Origin: JAPOXR01 sp963664715
GTDB taxonomy: Bacteria; Pseudomonadota; Alphaproteobacteria; Rhodobacterales; Rhodobacteraceae
Assembly: GCA_963664715.2 (NCBI GenBank)
Contig: CAXXUY010000005.1
Coordinates: 1-64,000 of the forward strand
Reading direction: 5' to 3'
DNA: 64,000 bases
Shown: piece by piece, positions 37,466 through 47,230 of the stretch
How the letters are laid out: each line of letters begins with the position of its first letter
How positions within the stretch are numbered: the first letter of the stretch is position 1
Translations under genes and position numbers: made by a program
The notes under the pieces: generated by a model
What the model was told of the DNA's origin: nothing
What the model saw: only the letters and a program-made list of their open reading frames with translations
The model's database searches: none

Positions 37466-38167
37466 TCACTCGACCGGATGCAAGCTGCCGGCTACCGCAG
37501 GCACATCAAGCGCATTGCCCGAATGCATCCCGGACAGCCATTCTTCTGATATCGACTCACCATCATACCGCCTGCGAAGCTGATTGCGTACATCGTTCCA
37601 TCTGAGCCTGATCGAATTCATGACGATTTCGCGGTCGAGCATCTTGAACTCGTCAGTCACCGGGGAAGAGTCGGCCAGGGCGGGAGGGCTGAGCGAAAAC
37701 GCCGCCTCACCCAGGGCGGCATTGGCCCAAATCGTCACTTTGCTCCGATTCTCAAACTCCGTGAGCGCCCGTTTCCGGATCGACTCCGCCACATTTCCCT
37801 CGAAGGTGTCGTCCACACAGGTCGAATGCAAGTGCCTGGCCAGAGACTCTGCCTGGCCACGGTCGAGTTTCCCCTGCTGGACCGCAAGCGACACCACGTA
37901 GATCGAGAGGTCGGAGAGACAGGCAGCGTAGATTTCCCACTTCGCCCTTTCAATTGAAGGAAGAAACTCGTCATCATTGAAGATCTTGACATACTCTCTG
38001 CCCATCCGCGTCTTGAGGTAACCGAAGAGCGATGTCTGGGCGACATATGCAGACCTGGTTGAGACAAACTCGACCAATTGCACGACACGCGTGATCGGAG
38101 ACTTGTCGAAACGGATTCTGAAAGCCTTGAACAGCGTCGAAGCAATTTCCTTTGCCTGGTTCAGCAT
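37466..38167 (-). CDS. Conserved hypothetical protein next to the symporter
   Basis: A 233-residue soluble protein resembling a family found in Rhodobacterales (RVVQLVEFVSTRSAYVAQTSLFGYLKTRMG and AKWEIYAACLSDLSIYVVSL). Function unknown. It appears all-helical with no signal peptide. The ATG at 38167 has GGAG seven bases upstream; a TTG at 38194 was rejected. It is divergent from the two-gene symporter, and relatives often neighbour acetate metabolism genes as far as I recall, so a shared regulatory region is plausible. Confidence 0.75.
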   Translation of the reverse strand: MLNQAKEIASTLFKAFRIRFDKSPITRVVQLVEFVSTRSAYVAQTSLFGYLKTRMGREYVKIFNDDEFLPSIERAKWEIYAACLSDLSIYVVSLAVQQGKLDRGQAESLARHLHSTCVDDTFEGNVAESIRKRALTEFENRSKVTIWANAALGEAAFSLSPPALADSSPVTDEFKMLDREIVMNSIRLRWNDVRNQLRRRYDGESISEEWLSGMHSGNALDVPAVAGSLHPVE

Positions 38168-38223
38168 TCTGTGCTCCGTGTGCGGGTTAACCAAACATCC
38201 AGAAAAATAACCGAAAATATATA

Positions 38224-38253
38224 TTGATGCGATTCAAACAGAATTGATATAAG
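38224..38253 (+). promoter_or_regulatory. Candidate promoter of the symporter operon
   Basis: TTGATG (38224-38229) and TATAAG (38248-38253) are 18 bases apart in an AT-rich stretch, about 80 bases upstream of the DUF4212 start. Confidence 0.4.
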
Positions 38254-38332
38254 TTCGGGATTGCAATTGGCAACGGAAATCGATTTTCGTTACAATTTTA
38301 AGGGCTTAATTGCCATAACGACAGGAGTACAC

Positions 38333-38593
38333 ATGCCTGATTCATCTGAAAAGATGGTCGAACACTGGCGGAAGACCCGAAATCTCACTGTTTACGTGCT
38401 GGTTTTGTGGGCAATATTTGCCTTTGTCGTCCATTGGTTTGCAAAGGGCCTGAATGGAGCTTCTTTCTTGGGGTTCCCTTTGGGGTACTACTTTGCCGTT
38501 CAAGGATCCCTGGTGATCTTCGTGCTTCTCATCTTTGGCCAGAACGTGTTTCAGGACAAGATTGATGAAGAAGCCGGAATTGACGGCGGCTAG
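38333..38593 (+). CDS. DUF4212 small subunit of sodium:solute symporter
   Basis: An 86-residue protein with two membrane helices (YVLVLWAIFAFVVHWFA and YYFAVQGSLVIFVLLIFGQNV). It is the usual small partner of the VC_2705-type sodium:solute symporters. AGGAG lies five bases before the ATG; upstream in-frame starts are not supported. The stop is 11 bases before the large-subunit start. Likely needed for assembly of the transporter. Confidence 0.9.
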   Translation: MPDSSEKMVEHWRKTRNLTVYVLVLWAIFAFVVHWFAKGLNGASFLGFPLGYYFAVQGSLVIFVLLIFGQNVFQDKIDEEAGIDGG

Positions 38594-38604
38594 GGAGAAC
38601 AACA

Positions 38605-40431
38605 ATGGCTAATTCGACCAGACAGGACTTCATCAAGAATTTGCCCAGGATATACGGCATGTATACGGGCGGGTTCATTATCTTCATCCTGATCATGGCG
38701 GTACTTGAGCAGGTCGGTGTCGGTGCTGCGACAATCGGTGTCTTGTTTGTTGCCTTTACCGTCGTCATCTATGCAGCAATCGGATGGTTGTCACGGACGA
38801 TGCAGGTTGATGCATATTACGTGGCCGGGCGCGAGGTTCCGCCTGTTTTCAACGGGATGGCGACCGCGGCCGACTGGATGTCGGGCGCATCGTTCGTTGC
38901 GCTTGCCGGGGGCATATATTTCGGTGGCCATGGATATCTCGCATTCGTCGTGGGATGGACAGGTGGATATGTGCTCGTCAACTCGCTGCTTGCACCGTAT
39001 CTGCGAAAGTTCGGTTGCTACACGGTTCCGGACTTCATCGGAACCAGATACGGCGGCAACATGGCTCGCTTCATCGCCACTGTGATCCTTGTGGTCGCAT
39101 CATTCACCTATGTTACGGCGCAGATCAATGCCACTGGCACAATCGCCTCCCGGGCATTGTTGATCCCGTTTGAAGTGGGCGTTTGGTTCGGCCTGCTCGG
39201 AATTCTGCTGTGCTCGATGCTCGGAGGCATGAGGGCGGTCACCTGGACACAGGTTGCGCAGTACATCGTGCTGATTATCGCATATCTCGTCCCGGTCATC
39301 TGGATGTCGAACGTGCAAGGGTTCGGAATCATTCCGCACTTCAGCTACGGCGACGCCGTCAACAGGATTGCCGAGCTTGAAGCCGCATGGGGTGTTGGCG
39401 CCGCAGCTGGCGGCGATGCACCATTCGGAGGTGTTCGCATTCTGACGACGCACCACAACGAACCGGGAACCGGCCTCGCGAGCTGGAAGTTCGTGACGCT
39501 GGCGTTCTGCATGATGGCTGGAACGGCTTCGCTACCGCACATCCTTATGAGGTACTTTACCACCCCGTCTGTGCGTGATGCGCGCAAATCGGTGTCGTGG
39601 TCGCTGCTGTTCATTTTCCTGCTGTATTTCACGGCGCCGGCACTCGCCACGCTGACGAAGTTGCAGGTTCTGGATCCGGAACTTGCGACAGGCATTATCG
39701 GCAAATCCATTGAAGAGGTTATGGCTCTTGACTGGATTCAGAATTGGGAAGCGGTCAAGTTCCTTGCGATCAGCGACTTCAACGGTGACGGAATCCTTCA
39801 GGTCAACGAATTCTTCATGAGACCTGATATCGTCGTGCTCGCGACACCCGAAATCGCGAATTTGCCATACGTGATTTCCGGACTCGTTGCAGCAGGTGGG
39901 ATGGCAGCGGCCATGTCGACGGCTGATGGACTTCTACTGGCCATCGCCAACGCACTGAGTCATGATCTTTACTACAAGATCATCGATCCCAAGGCCGACA
40001 CCCGGACACGACTGATCGTTGCACGGGTATTGCTGATAGTTATCGGAGCCGCCGCGGCGTTCGTGGCCAGCTTCCGGTTCACGGGAATTCTGGGAGCAGT
40101 AGCCTGGGCATTCGACTTTGCGGCTTCCGGTCTCTTCTTCCCGCTCGTGCTGGGTGTATGGTGGAAGAGGGCCAATCGTGCCGGAGCAATATGGGGTATG
40201 ATTCTCGGCTTCTTGGCCGGTTCGTTCTACCTCTACTTGGTCAGGTTTGCCGGCATGGATCCGTGGCTGGGAATTGACCATCTGAGGTTTGCCATAATCG
40301 GCATGCCTGTAAGCCTGGTTGCCATGGTCGTGATCAGCCTCGCTACAGAGGAACCCGACAGTGAGACCCAGCAAATGGTCGATGCTGTCAGGGACCCGTC
40401 TGGCAGGGCAATTCTGGACCGGGAGCACTAA
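38605..40431 (+). CDS. Sodium:solute symporter large subunit (VC_2705-type, SSS family)
   Basis: A 608-residue membrane protein of the SSS family; most relatives are annotated as acetate or short-chain carboxylate symporters, but the substrate is not shown. Family features are YYVAGREVPPVFNGMATAADWMSGASF in the first helices, the sodium-site region GGMAAAMSTADGLLLAIANALSHDLYYK, and more than ten hydrophobic segments. Residues 391-402 form a canonical EF-hand calcium loop (DFNGDGILQVNE) in an extramembrane insertion. A ribosome site GGGAGAAC precedes the ATG. It ends before a strong terminator. Confidence 0.9.
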   Translation: MANSTRQDFIKNLPRIYGMYTGGFIIFILIMAVLEQVGVGAATIGVLFVAFTVVIYAAIGWLSRTMQVDAYYVAGREVPPVFNGMATAADWMSGASFVALAGGIYFGGHGYLAFVVGWTGGYVLVNSLLAPYLRKFGCYTVPDFIGTRYGGNMARFIATVILVVASFTYVTAQINATGTIASRALLIPFEVGVWFGLLGILLCSMLGGMRAVTWTQVAQYIVLIIAYLVPVIWMSNVQGFGIIPHFSYGDAVNRIAELEAAWGVGAAAGGDAPFGGVRILTTHHNEPGTGLASWKFVTLAFCMMAGTASLPHILMRYFTTPSVRDARKSVSWSLLFIFLLYFTAPALATLTKLQVLDPELATGIIGKSIEEVMALDWIQNWEAVKFLAISDFNGDGILQVNEFFMRPDIVVLATPEIANLPYVISGLVAAGGMAAAMSTADGLLLAIANALSHDLYYKIIDPKADTRTRLIVARVLLIVIGAAAAFVASFRFTGILGAVAWAFDFAASGLFFPLVLGVWWKRANRAGAIWGMILGFLAGSFYLYLVRFAGMDPWLGIDHLRFAIIGMPVSLVAMVVISLATEEPDSETQQMVDAVRDPSGRAILDREH

Positions 40432-40451
40432 CCGGAACACATGCAATCAAG

Positions 40452-40477
40452 CAGGGGCGGGAATGTTCCCGCCCCTG
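40452..40477 (+). terminator. Intrinsic terminator after the symporter operon
   Basis: A 12-bp perfect stem (CAGGGGCGGGAA with TTCCCGCCCCTG) around a very short loop, followed by TTTCTTT. Confidence 0.9.
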
Positions 40478-40498
40478 TTTCTTTGAGGCGTAGTGTCC

Positions 40499-40855
40499 AT
40501 GGAATACACGTTTCAAGCCTTTCCCTGGTGGATCCTTGCAATCGATTATGTGTTGGGCATGATCATGTGGACGCTTGTCGGACGTGTTGCGATGAACTTC
40601 TTCCTGCCACTCGACAGCAAGTTCTTTTTCATGAAGGCGTTCGTCAGATTGACAAATCCGGTCTTACGGGTGTTCAAACCGGTTACACCCGGTTTCCTGG
40701 CTGAACCGCTTGTGCCACTCTTTGTCGCCTGGTTCTTTTTCATGATCAGATTCTACCTGATGCCCTGGCTGCTTGGATATTCAGTTATGGGGATGCTCTC
40801 CTTTCCGCTCGAAAGCGAGTTCGCGGCCGGCCTTTACCAGATATTCGGCAAGTAG
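40499..40855 (+). CDS. Small integral membrane protein
   Basis: A 118-residue protein with about two or three hydrophobic helices (WILAIDYVLGMIMWTLVGRVAMNFFL and LVPLFVAWFFFMIRFYLMPWLLG). It looks like a small YggT-like membrane protein of Rhodobacterales, with a conserved LTNPVLRVFKPVTPGFL segment between helices. I start at the ATG 40499 (GTG two codons earlier is possible). It begins 22 bases after a strong terminator, so it needs its own promoter or read-through. Function unknown. Confidence 0.7.
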   Translation: MEYTFQAFPWWILAIDYVLGMIMWTLVGRVAMNFFLPLDSKFFFMKAFVRLTNPVLRVFKPVTPGFLAEPLVPLFVAWFFFMIRFYLMPWLLGYSVMGMLSFPLESEFAAGLYQIFGK

Positions 40856-41145
40856 GAATCAGGGACCCGAAAGGACAAGGGAATCGAAACATCGGCAGTT
40901 TCCGAAACCACTGCTAACCGCTGCCAGGCGCATGCCGGCTTGGACATTGCCAGTTGCAGTTTGCCCATGAACGAACCTCTTCCCTGTCCCGGCCGAGCGT
41001 GGAGCATGGCCGCAAAGCCGGCAGATGCGCAGTTGCCTTTGCACAGAATTCCGGGGACATGACCATGATTGCTGCATAACCAAGCCAGCAGTCATTCCAA
41101 ATCGTCGCCCGTCCGGTTGAGCCGGATCACGCAATCTGCTCGGGA

Positions 41146-42375
41146 TTGTCCAATTATGCGCGGAAACCTGTTGTTTCCATACGCCGTGGAGGTGCTCGCC
41201 GCCTTTCCCGCGGTTCCTACCTTGCATGTGTCGGCTGGACGAGTTTGCTGGTCAGCAATGATGTAAGCCGTGTCGCGCAGGTTGTTGTCGTAGCGATGCT
41301 GACCAATATCGTGTCCGGACCTGCACTCGGCGTCATCGTGGACCGATACAACGGGAAATACCTGGTCATGGCGGCGCATTTGGGCATAGCCGCAGTAATG
41401 ATGTCATTGGGGCTGGTTTGGCTGAATGGACCCGACCCCCGGATCTCCTGGTTGTTCTTTGGCGTGATCTTTGTCTCGGTCCTGCGCCTTCTGCACAACA
41501 CTGCCCATGACGGGTTGATCAGGATAAGCGTTGAAACAGGCGGTCTCATGCGGACCATTGCGCGATTCCGGATGATCCACCTCCTGGCTGGTGCCGCCGG
41601 CCTGGCACTTGCAGGCGCGACCGTCGAACGCATGACGCCAACAGGCGGATTTGTCCTATCCGCCGGTGCGTCCTGGCTGTTGATATCTCCCATGATCTTC
41701 GTTGCCGGCGTGACACGGAAGGAAAACGCACCGGGGTTTGCCGGGTTTGCCAGGGATTTTAGCCACGGATTCGAAGTGTTCCGGACGAACTCCTCGGTCC
41801 GACTCGTCACGCTTCTTGCAGCGGTGAGTCTGCTCGTGGGTCAACTGGTCAACGCCACGCTGCCGGCACTTGTCCGGGACGATCTGGGTTATGGCAGCAC
41901 CGCATTCGGGATTACTGATGCCGGCTGGGCAATCGGGGGCACCTGCGCAGCAGCGCTGATGAGTCTCGGTCTGCGTTGCTTGGGGTTTCGCGATCTCGAG
42001 TACATGTTTTCCCTGCTTGCTGGAGTCATGACAATCTGCTTTGCACTGTTTGCGTCGATCCCCATCTTGATGGCACTGCATGCTGCGATGGGGTGCACTG
42101 TCTGGCTCTGCCGAATCGTGATCGAAGGCCGGGTATTGCAAAGCTGCGGCGTGGAATACGTGGGAAGAACCCGAGTCTATATCGAGGTCATGTTCAGCCT
42201 GTCTGCAATATTGATGTGTCTTTCTCCGACCCTCGTTGAGTTGCCCAAGACTGCAGACTACTTCAGCCTCTGGGGCGGGTTCATGGTTGCCGCCACGCTC
42301 GCATTATGGATGTTGAAGAGAAGTGCTCGCAAAAGGCCGCGCGGCGATGCAGCCGCAACAGGTCAAGTCGTGTGA
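41146..42375 (+). CDS. MFS transporter
   Basis: A 409-residue major facilitator with the inter-helix motif GVIVDRYNGKYLVMAAHLG (the GxxxDRxxxR-type loop) and about twelve hydrophobic segments, most similar in style to the MFS_3 drug/siderophore exporter group. The start is uncertain: the TTG at 41146 gives the longest frame but has no good ribosome site, and the first helix is short. The cargo is unknown. It is convergent with the DMGDH-like gene; 42376-42644 between them is empty. Confidence 0.75.
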   Translation: MSNYARKPVVSIRRGGARRLSRGSYLACVGWTSLLVSNDVSRVAQVVVVAMLTNIVSGPALGVIVDRYNGKYLVMAAHLGIAAVMMSLGLVWLNGPDPRISWLFFGVIFVSVLRLLHNTAHDGLIRISVETGGLMRTIARFRMIHLLAGAAGLALAGATVERMTPTGGFVLSAGASWLLISPMIFVAGVTRKENAPGFAGFARDFSHGFEVFRTNSSVRLVTLLAAVSLLVGQLVNATLPALVRDDLGYGSTAFGITDAGWAIGGTCAAALMSLGLRCLGFRDLEYMFSLLAGVMTICFALFASIPILMALHAAMGCTVWLCRIVIEGRVLQSCGVEYVGRTRVYIEVMFSLSAILMCLSPTLVELPKTADYFSLWGGFMVAATLALWMLKRSARKRPRGDAAATGQVV

Positions 42376-42644
42376 CCTTGACGCATCTTGCAGTGTATCA
42401 ACCGACAATGACGGCAAACCTGTTGAGAAGTTGCATGACACTGAGCAACTCGCTCGGCAGGACCCGCCTCCTGCAACGATCAGGGGCTGGCCGGCAATCC
42501 ATACATGCAAGTACAGGATTGACCATGTTGAATATTCGCATTCGATTGAATTTCAAGAAGTCGTCCACTCCTGGCATGCACATTTACATTCCTGGACGAT
42601 CCAACGCGATCATGAACTCAAAACACGGCGATCACCCCGGAAAC

Positions 42645-45092
42645 TCAGGACCTCATCCTGGAGCCTTCAGGATCGTAAAGCGGCGCGCCCTGGACGATGC
42701 CTGCATAGCGTTCTCCCAGGATTTCAACCTGAAGTTCCGAACCCGGATCGGCGTGTTTCGTGCTGACATATGCCATTGCCATGGACCTGTCGACATGATG
42801 TGCGTAGCCGCCTGAAGTGATGTAGCCAACTGCCTTGCCATCCTTCAGCACTGCCTCATCCAATGAAACGTCGATCGGGCTGTCGATGGTCAGCGTCACG
42901 AGTTTGCGCGAGGCGCCTTCCTTCCTGAACTTCAGCGTTGCCTCTTTGCCAGCGAATTCACTGTCCCAGTCGATGAACGTATCCATTCCGCTTTCAATGG
43001 CGTTGAAGTCAGGCCGAAATTCAAGCCCCCAGGCTCCCCAGCCCTTTTCGAGGCGCAGGGACATGAGAGCCCGGTTACCATACCAGCGATATCCCAGTTC
43101 CGAACCCACCTCCTCGATCGTTTCAGACAAACGGATCAAGTATTGCGGGCGGCAATAGATTTCGAAACCGAGTTCGCCCGAGAAGCTGATCCGGTTCATG
43201 AGCACCGGCACGCCACCGACAAACGTCTCCCGAATGTCACGGAACCTGAACGCCCCGGCAGAGACATCATCCCGGGTGATCTTCTGGAGCAACTCGCGCG
43301 ACTTCGGACCCGACAGCGCCACTCCGTGCCAGTCTCCGGTCCGGTTGACGTGGCTGACCCCGTCAGGCAGTGTCCTTGCAAAGAAGCGTCCATGCGCGTC
43401 CTGCATCGCACCCGATCCGAACAGCATGAAGCGCTGGTCGTCAAGACAGGCAATGGTCAGGTCTCCATAGAGCCGACCCCTTTCGGTCAGCATCGGGGTC
43501 AGGTTGATCCTTCCGGGCTTCGGGATGTGGCCCGCCATTGTCCGGCTCAACCACTCCCGGGCGCCCGGCCCCCTGATCTCGTGCTTTGCGAAGTTGGCGA
43601 TTTCGATCCCTGCAACACCGCTGCGAACTGCCGCGCATTCGGCCGCGACATACTGGTGTGACCGGTTTCGCCCGAAAGTCGGATCTTCCCACGCATCTTC
43701 GGGACCGTCGGCGAACCACAGCGCGTGTTCAAGACCGAATGCCTGCCCCATCAGCGCACCCTTGGTGACCAACCTGTCATAGAGGGCCGTCGTTTGCTGT
43801 CTTCGACCCTTGGGCAGGGTCTCGTTGGGGAAAGTCATTACAAATCTGCGTTCGTAGTTTTCACAACTCTTGACAGTTCCCCAGTCAGGACTGGCCCATT
43901 TGCCAAATCTTGCGACGTCCATTGCCCAGACATCGATTGAGGGCTCCCCGTCAATCATCCATTCCGCCATCGCCAGCCCGACGCCTCCTCCCTGGCAGAA
44001 TCCAGCCATGACACCCACGGCACACCAGTAGTTCAGCACGCCCGGCACCGGGCCGATCATCGGATTGCCATCCGGTCCAAATGTGAATGGTCCGTTTATT
44101 GCATCCTTGATTCCGGCACCCGCCAGCGCAGGTATCCTGTCAAAGGCCAATTCCAGCCGGTCGGCGATGTGTTCAAGATTTGGCGGAAGCAGTTCATGGC
44201 CGAAATCCTGCGGCGTACCGTCAACCTGCCATGGAACACCAACCGGCTCATAGGTCCCAAGGAGCATGCCATCTCGCTCCTGCCGAAAGTAGAGGTTCGC
44301 CTCGTAGTCGATTCCGCAGGGAAGGCGAGTGCCGAAGCTGGAAACCTCCTCGATCCTGTCGGTGATCAGGTAGTGGTGTTCCATTGGCTGGACCGGCAGG
44401 TGCAGTCCACCCATCCTTCCCACTTCCCTGGCCCACAGGCCGCCGCAATTCACGATATGCTCGGCATTTGTCACGCCGCTCGGAGTCGTGACATCCCAGG
44501 TTCCGTCTGATCGCTGGGTCGTCGCGATGACGGGTGTATGTGTGAAATACTGGCCACCGTTCACGCGCGCGGCCTTTGCAAACGCGTAAGTTGTGCCCGA
44601 AGGGTCCAGATCCCCGTCCTGGTCGTCCCACAATGCTGCAAGGTAGTGCCTTGGGTCTATCAGGGGGTGTCGTCTTGCAACTTCTTCCGGAGTGATGAAC
44701 TCCTGACTCAGACCCATGTATCGAGCCTTCGAGCGCTCGCGCTTGAGGTAATCATACCAGGTCTTGTTCGAGGCGAGGTAGAAACCGCCTGTCAGATGCA
44801 ACCCCGTGGGATGTCCTGACAGTTCCTCGATCTCCTTGTAGAGATTGATGGTGTAACTCTGCAGGCGAGAGATGTTCGGGTCCGAACTGATCGTGTGAAT
44901 CTGACCAGCCGCGTGCCAGGAAGAGCCGGAAGTCAGTTCGTTCCGCTCAAGCAGGACAACGTCTTTCCACCCGAACTTGGACAGATGATAGAGGATGGAG
45001 CAGCCAACCACGCCACCTCCGATGATGACGACCCTGGCATGAGCAGGAGGCGACTTGGTAGCTGAGTTACCTTCCTTGACTATCGCGGGCAT
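42645..45092 (-). CDS. Dimethylglycine/sarcosine dehydrogenase-like flavoprotein
   Basis: An 815-residue oxidoreductase. The FAD-binding Rossmann motif is VVIIGGGVVGCS (residues 21-32), and the SSWHAAGQ motif at ~58-64 carries the histidine that binds FAD covalently in dimethylglycine and sarcosine dehydrogenases. The C-terminal half is a GcvT/aminomethyltransferase-like domain (FSGELGFEIYC, NRALMSLRLEKGWGAWGLEF) that binds tetrahydrofolate and captures the released C1 unit. GGAGG lies six bases before the ATG at 45092. Together with the SHMT-like gene upstream it suggests oxidation of an N-methylated amine to glycine or serine. The exact substrate is not readable. Confidence 0.88.
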   Translation of the reverse strand: MPAIVKEGNSATKSPPAHARVVIIGGGVVGCSILYHLSKFGWKDVVLLERNELTSGSSWHAAGQIHTISSDPNISRLQSYTINLYKEIEELSGHPTGLHLTGGFYLASNKTWYDYLKRERSKARYMGLSQEFITPEEVARRHPLIDPRHYLAALWDDQDGDLDPSGTTYAFAKAARVNGGQYFTHTPVIATTQRSDGTWDVTTPSGVTNAEHIVNCGGLWAREVGRMGGLHLPVQPMEHHYLITDRIEEVSSFGTRLPCGIDYEANLYFRQERDGMLLGTYEPVGVPWQVDGTPQDFGHELLPPNLEHIADRLELAFDRIPALAGAGIKDAINGPFTFGPDGNPMIGPVPGVLNYWCAVGVMAGFCQGGGVGLAMAEWMIDGEPSIDVWAMDVARFGKWASPDWGTVKSCENYERRFVMTFPNETLPKGRRQQTTALYDRLVTKGALMGQAFGLEHALWFADGPEDAWEDPTFGRNRSHQYVAAECAAVRSGVAGIEIANFAKHEIRGPGAREWLSRTMAGHIPKPGRINLTPMLTERGRLYGDLTIACLDDQRFMLFGSGAMQDAHGRFFARTLPDGVSHVNRTGDWHGVALSGPKSRELLQKITRDDVSAGAFRFRDIRETFVGGVPVLMNRISFSGELGFEIYCRPQYLIRLSETIEEVGSELGYRWYGNRALMSLRLEKGWGAWGLEFRPDFNAIESGMDTFIDWDSEFAGKEATLKFRKEGASRKLVTLTIDSPIDVSLDEAVLKDGKAVGYITSGGYAHHVDRSMAMAYVSTKHADPGSELQVEILGERYAGIVQGAPLYDPEGSRMRS

Positions 45093-45913
45093 TGCTTGCC
45101 TCCATCGTGTTATTCGGACCGGATCGGGAAATCGGTTTCGGATCGGGCGTTCGAACGGCATCCCCGGCGTGATGCCAACAGGTTCCAGGCTCTTGAATTC
45201 CGGATGGGTTGATGCAGCGGTGCATCATTGCCTGGACATCTCGATACTGCAGCTGAATTTTGCCAAAGTTCCTCTGTGGTCATGGCCTGTTCGAACTGGC
45301 TGCTGAATATTCCAATAAGGTGATTTTCGTCAATTCTCCCGACATGCACAGCTGTCGGCAAACGGCCGGAATGATTGCCAGGGCCAACCCGGACTCTGAC
45401 CAATTGCGTTCATCGAGGTTCAAGCTCTGCAAGTCCTTGCCGCGCGTCAAGGATTCTGCCGATTGCAGCCCATGCGGTCCGCCCGAATACAGAGACTGAA
45501 GCCGCCGACCTGGCAGAACCTGCAGGCCGAAGTCCTGGCCCGCTGCAGGTTGGCATATAGGGATCCGCCCATTCCAGCGATCGCCAACAGGCAGCCCGAA
45601 ACCAATGCAAGAGTGATCCATCAAGCCCGGTAGTGCAGCCCATTATTCTGCCCGGTTCTCGTACCTTCACCGGGATCCGCCCGGTGCTGGTTCGTGATGA
45701 AGAAGAGAAGAAGCGGACTCCTGGTCATGATGATGCCTTGGATTTCTGTGTGGCAGACTGGCTCGTTCGAACGTCGAATGGGATGGGTGCAAAACCCGAT
45801 GGCAATTGCCGGCAGATGGATTGACGGACTTATTGCCAAGGATGCGAAATCCGCCATGACGTCCAGTTGCCATGCTGACTCAAGAATTCTTTCGGTTGGA
45901 ATACGGCCGGACC
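45093..45913. other. Gap between DMGDH-like and SHMT-like genes
   Basis: About 820 bases separate two genes that would be expected to form an operon. Frames on both strands are short. One minus-strand frame (about 45110-45403) reads partly protein-like but has no recognisable family. I see no RNA gene, repeat or mobile element I can name; decayed sequence is likely. Confidence 0.35.
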
Positions 45914-47230
45914 TTAGTTGATAAAGTGAATAGTGTCGAAACTCTGTCGCCAGGACGCCACTTCGGATGCCAGTGCTGCAGGGTCGTTGCGGCGCAGAGC
46001 TGACGCAATGAGACCGGCCATGCGTTCAGCGTTTTCGGAGGTGACGCCCCAACGGACAAGTTCGGGTGTGCCAATGCGCAACCCATTCATATCTCCTGAC
46101 AATTCGGAAAGAGGAAGCCCGATTCCGCAGGCGAGGAACCCAGCCCGCCTCAGGGTCTTCGACGCTGCCTGGCCACCGCCGAACGGTGCCGCGACAACAG
46201 CAAACTGGTGCGAGTTGGTGAAACCCTCCTGGCACGCGAAGACCTCGACGCCAGCAGCGTCCAGGGCAGCTGCCAGGGCCTGGCTCGTGCGGACCATCTC
46301 CTCGGCATAGGCGCGACCGTGCATTCGCCAGTCAAGCATTGTCACTGCAAGCGCCGCTGACTTGGCAGCATCGAAATTCGCCGTCATGCCGGGAAACGCG
46401 ATGGCATCAAGCCGTTCTGCGACTTCGGCATCGTCCGTAACGATCAAACCCCCTGCAGGACCACCAAGACTCTTGTAGGTGCTCATGGTCATGAAATGCG
46501 CGCCTGTCTTCAATGGGTTGGACCAGGCTCGGCCCGCGATGATCCCACACTGGTGAGCCGCATCAAACATGACCTTCGCACCGACCACGTCTGCAATGGC
46601 GCGCAGTTCGGCCACTGGATGCTCAAAGAGGTTCAGGCTTCCGCCGATTGTCACGAGCCGGGGCCGCCGGGCCTTGGCGATGGACGCAAGGCCTTCGAGG
46701 TCGATCGTGTATCCGTCCGCCGAAGCCGGAGCTTCGACGACGTTCAGTCCGAACAACCCCGCACAACCTTCCATGTGATGGGTTACATGGCCGCCAACAC
46801 TCGCTGGTGGTACGACAATCGTATCACCCGGGCGACATGTCGCCATGAATCCGAAGAGGTTGGCAATAGCACCCGAAGGCACGCGGATTTCGGCAAAATC
46901 GGCGTCGAACACTTCCGCACAGAGCTGGCAACAGATGACCTCGATCTCTTCTATGGCCTCCAGACCCATTTCGTACTTGTCGCCAGGATATCCCAGTGAC
47001 GGGCGCGACCCGACGCCGGACGATAACAGCGCCTCGGCTCTGGGGTTCATCACGTTGGTCGCCGGATTCAGATTGAAACAGTCGCTCTCGTGGATTCGGC
47101 GGTTCTGTTCCACCAGCCCTTCAATGCGTTCCAGGACTTGTTCTGAGCCTTGCCGCTCCGTTCGAATTGCGATGTCCTGAACGAGACGTTCGCAGGCCGA
47201 AGGCACCCATCCCCTATGTGCAACTGTCAT
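45914..47230 (-). CDS. Serine hydroxymethyltransferase-like PLP enzyme (divergent)
   Basis: A 438-residue fold type I PLP enzyme related to serine hydroxymethyltransferase: SGVGSRPSLGYPGDKYEMG corresponds to the SHMT active-site region, FDAAHQCGIIAGRAWSNPL to the aspartate-histidine PLP site, and the Schiff-base lysine is K253. Around the lysine it reads TMSTYKSLGGPAGG where true SHMT has T-T-H-K-T-L-R-G-P-R-G, so the histidine before the lysine is tyrosine and both arginines are lost. That argues for another substrate, for example 2-methylserine or a related beta-hydroxy amino acid, or an aldolase. AGGAG lies eight bases before the ATG 47230. Same direction as the DMGDH-like gene. Confidence 0.8.
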   Translation of the reverse strand: MTVAHRGWVPSACERLVQDIAIRTERQGSEQVLERIEGLVEQNRRIHESDCFNLNPATNVMNPRAEALLSSGVGSRPSLGYPGDKYEMGLEAIEEIEVICCQLCAEVFDADFAEIRVPSGAIANLFGFMATCRPGDTIVVPPASVGGHVTHHMEGCAGLFGLNVVEAPASADGYTIDLEGLASIAKARRPRLVTIGGSLNLFEHPVAELRAIADVVGAKVMFDAAHQCGIIAGRAWSNPLKTGAHFMTMSTYKSLGGPAGGLIVTDDAEVAERLDAIAFPGMTANFDAAKSAALAVTMLDWRMHGRAYAEEMVRTSQALAAALDAAGVEVFACQEGFTNSHQFAVVAAPFGGGQAASKTLRRAGFLACGIGLPLSELSGDMNGLRIGTPELVRWGVTSENAERMAGLIASALRRNDPAALASEVASWRQSFDTIHFIN

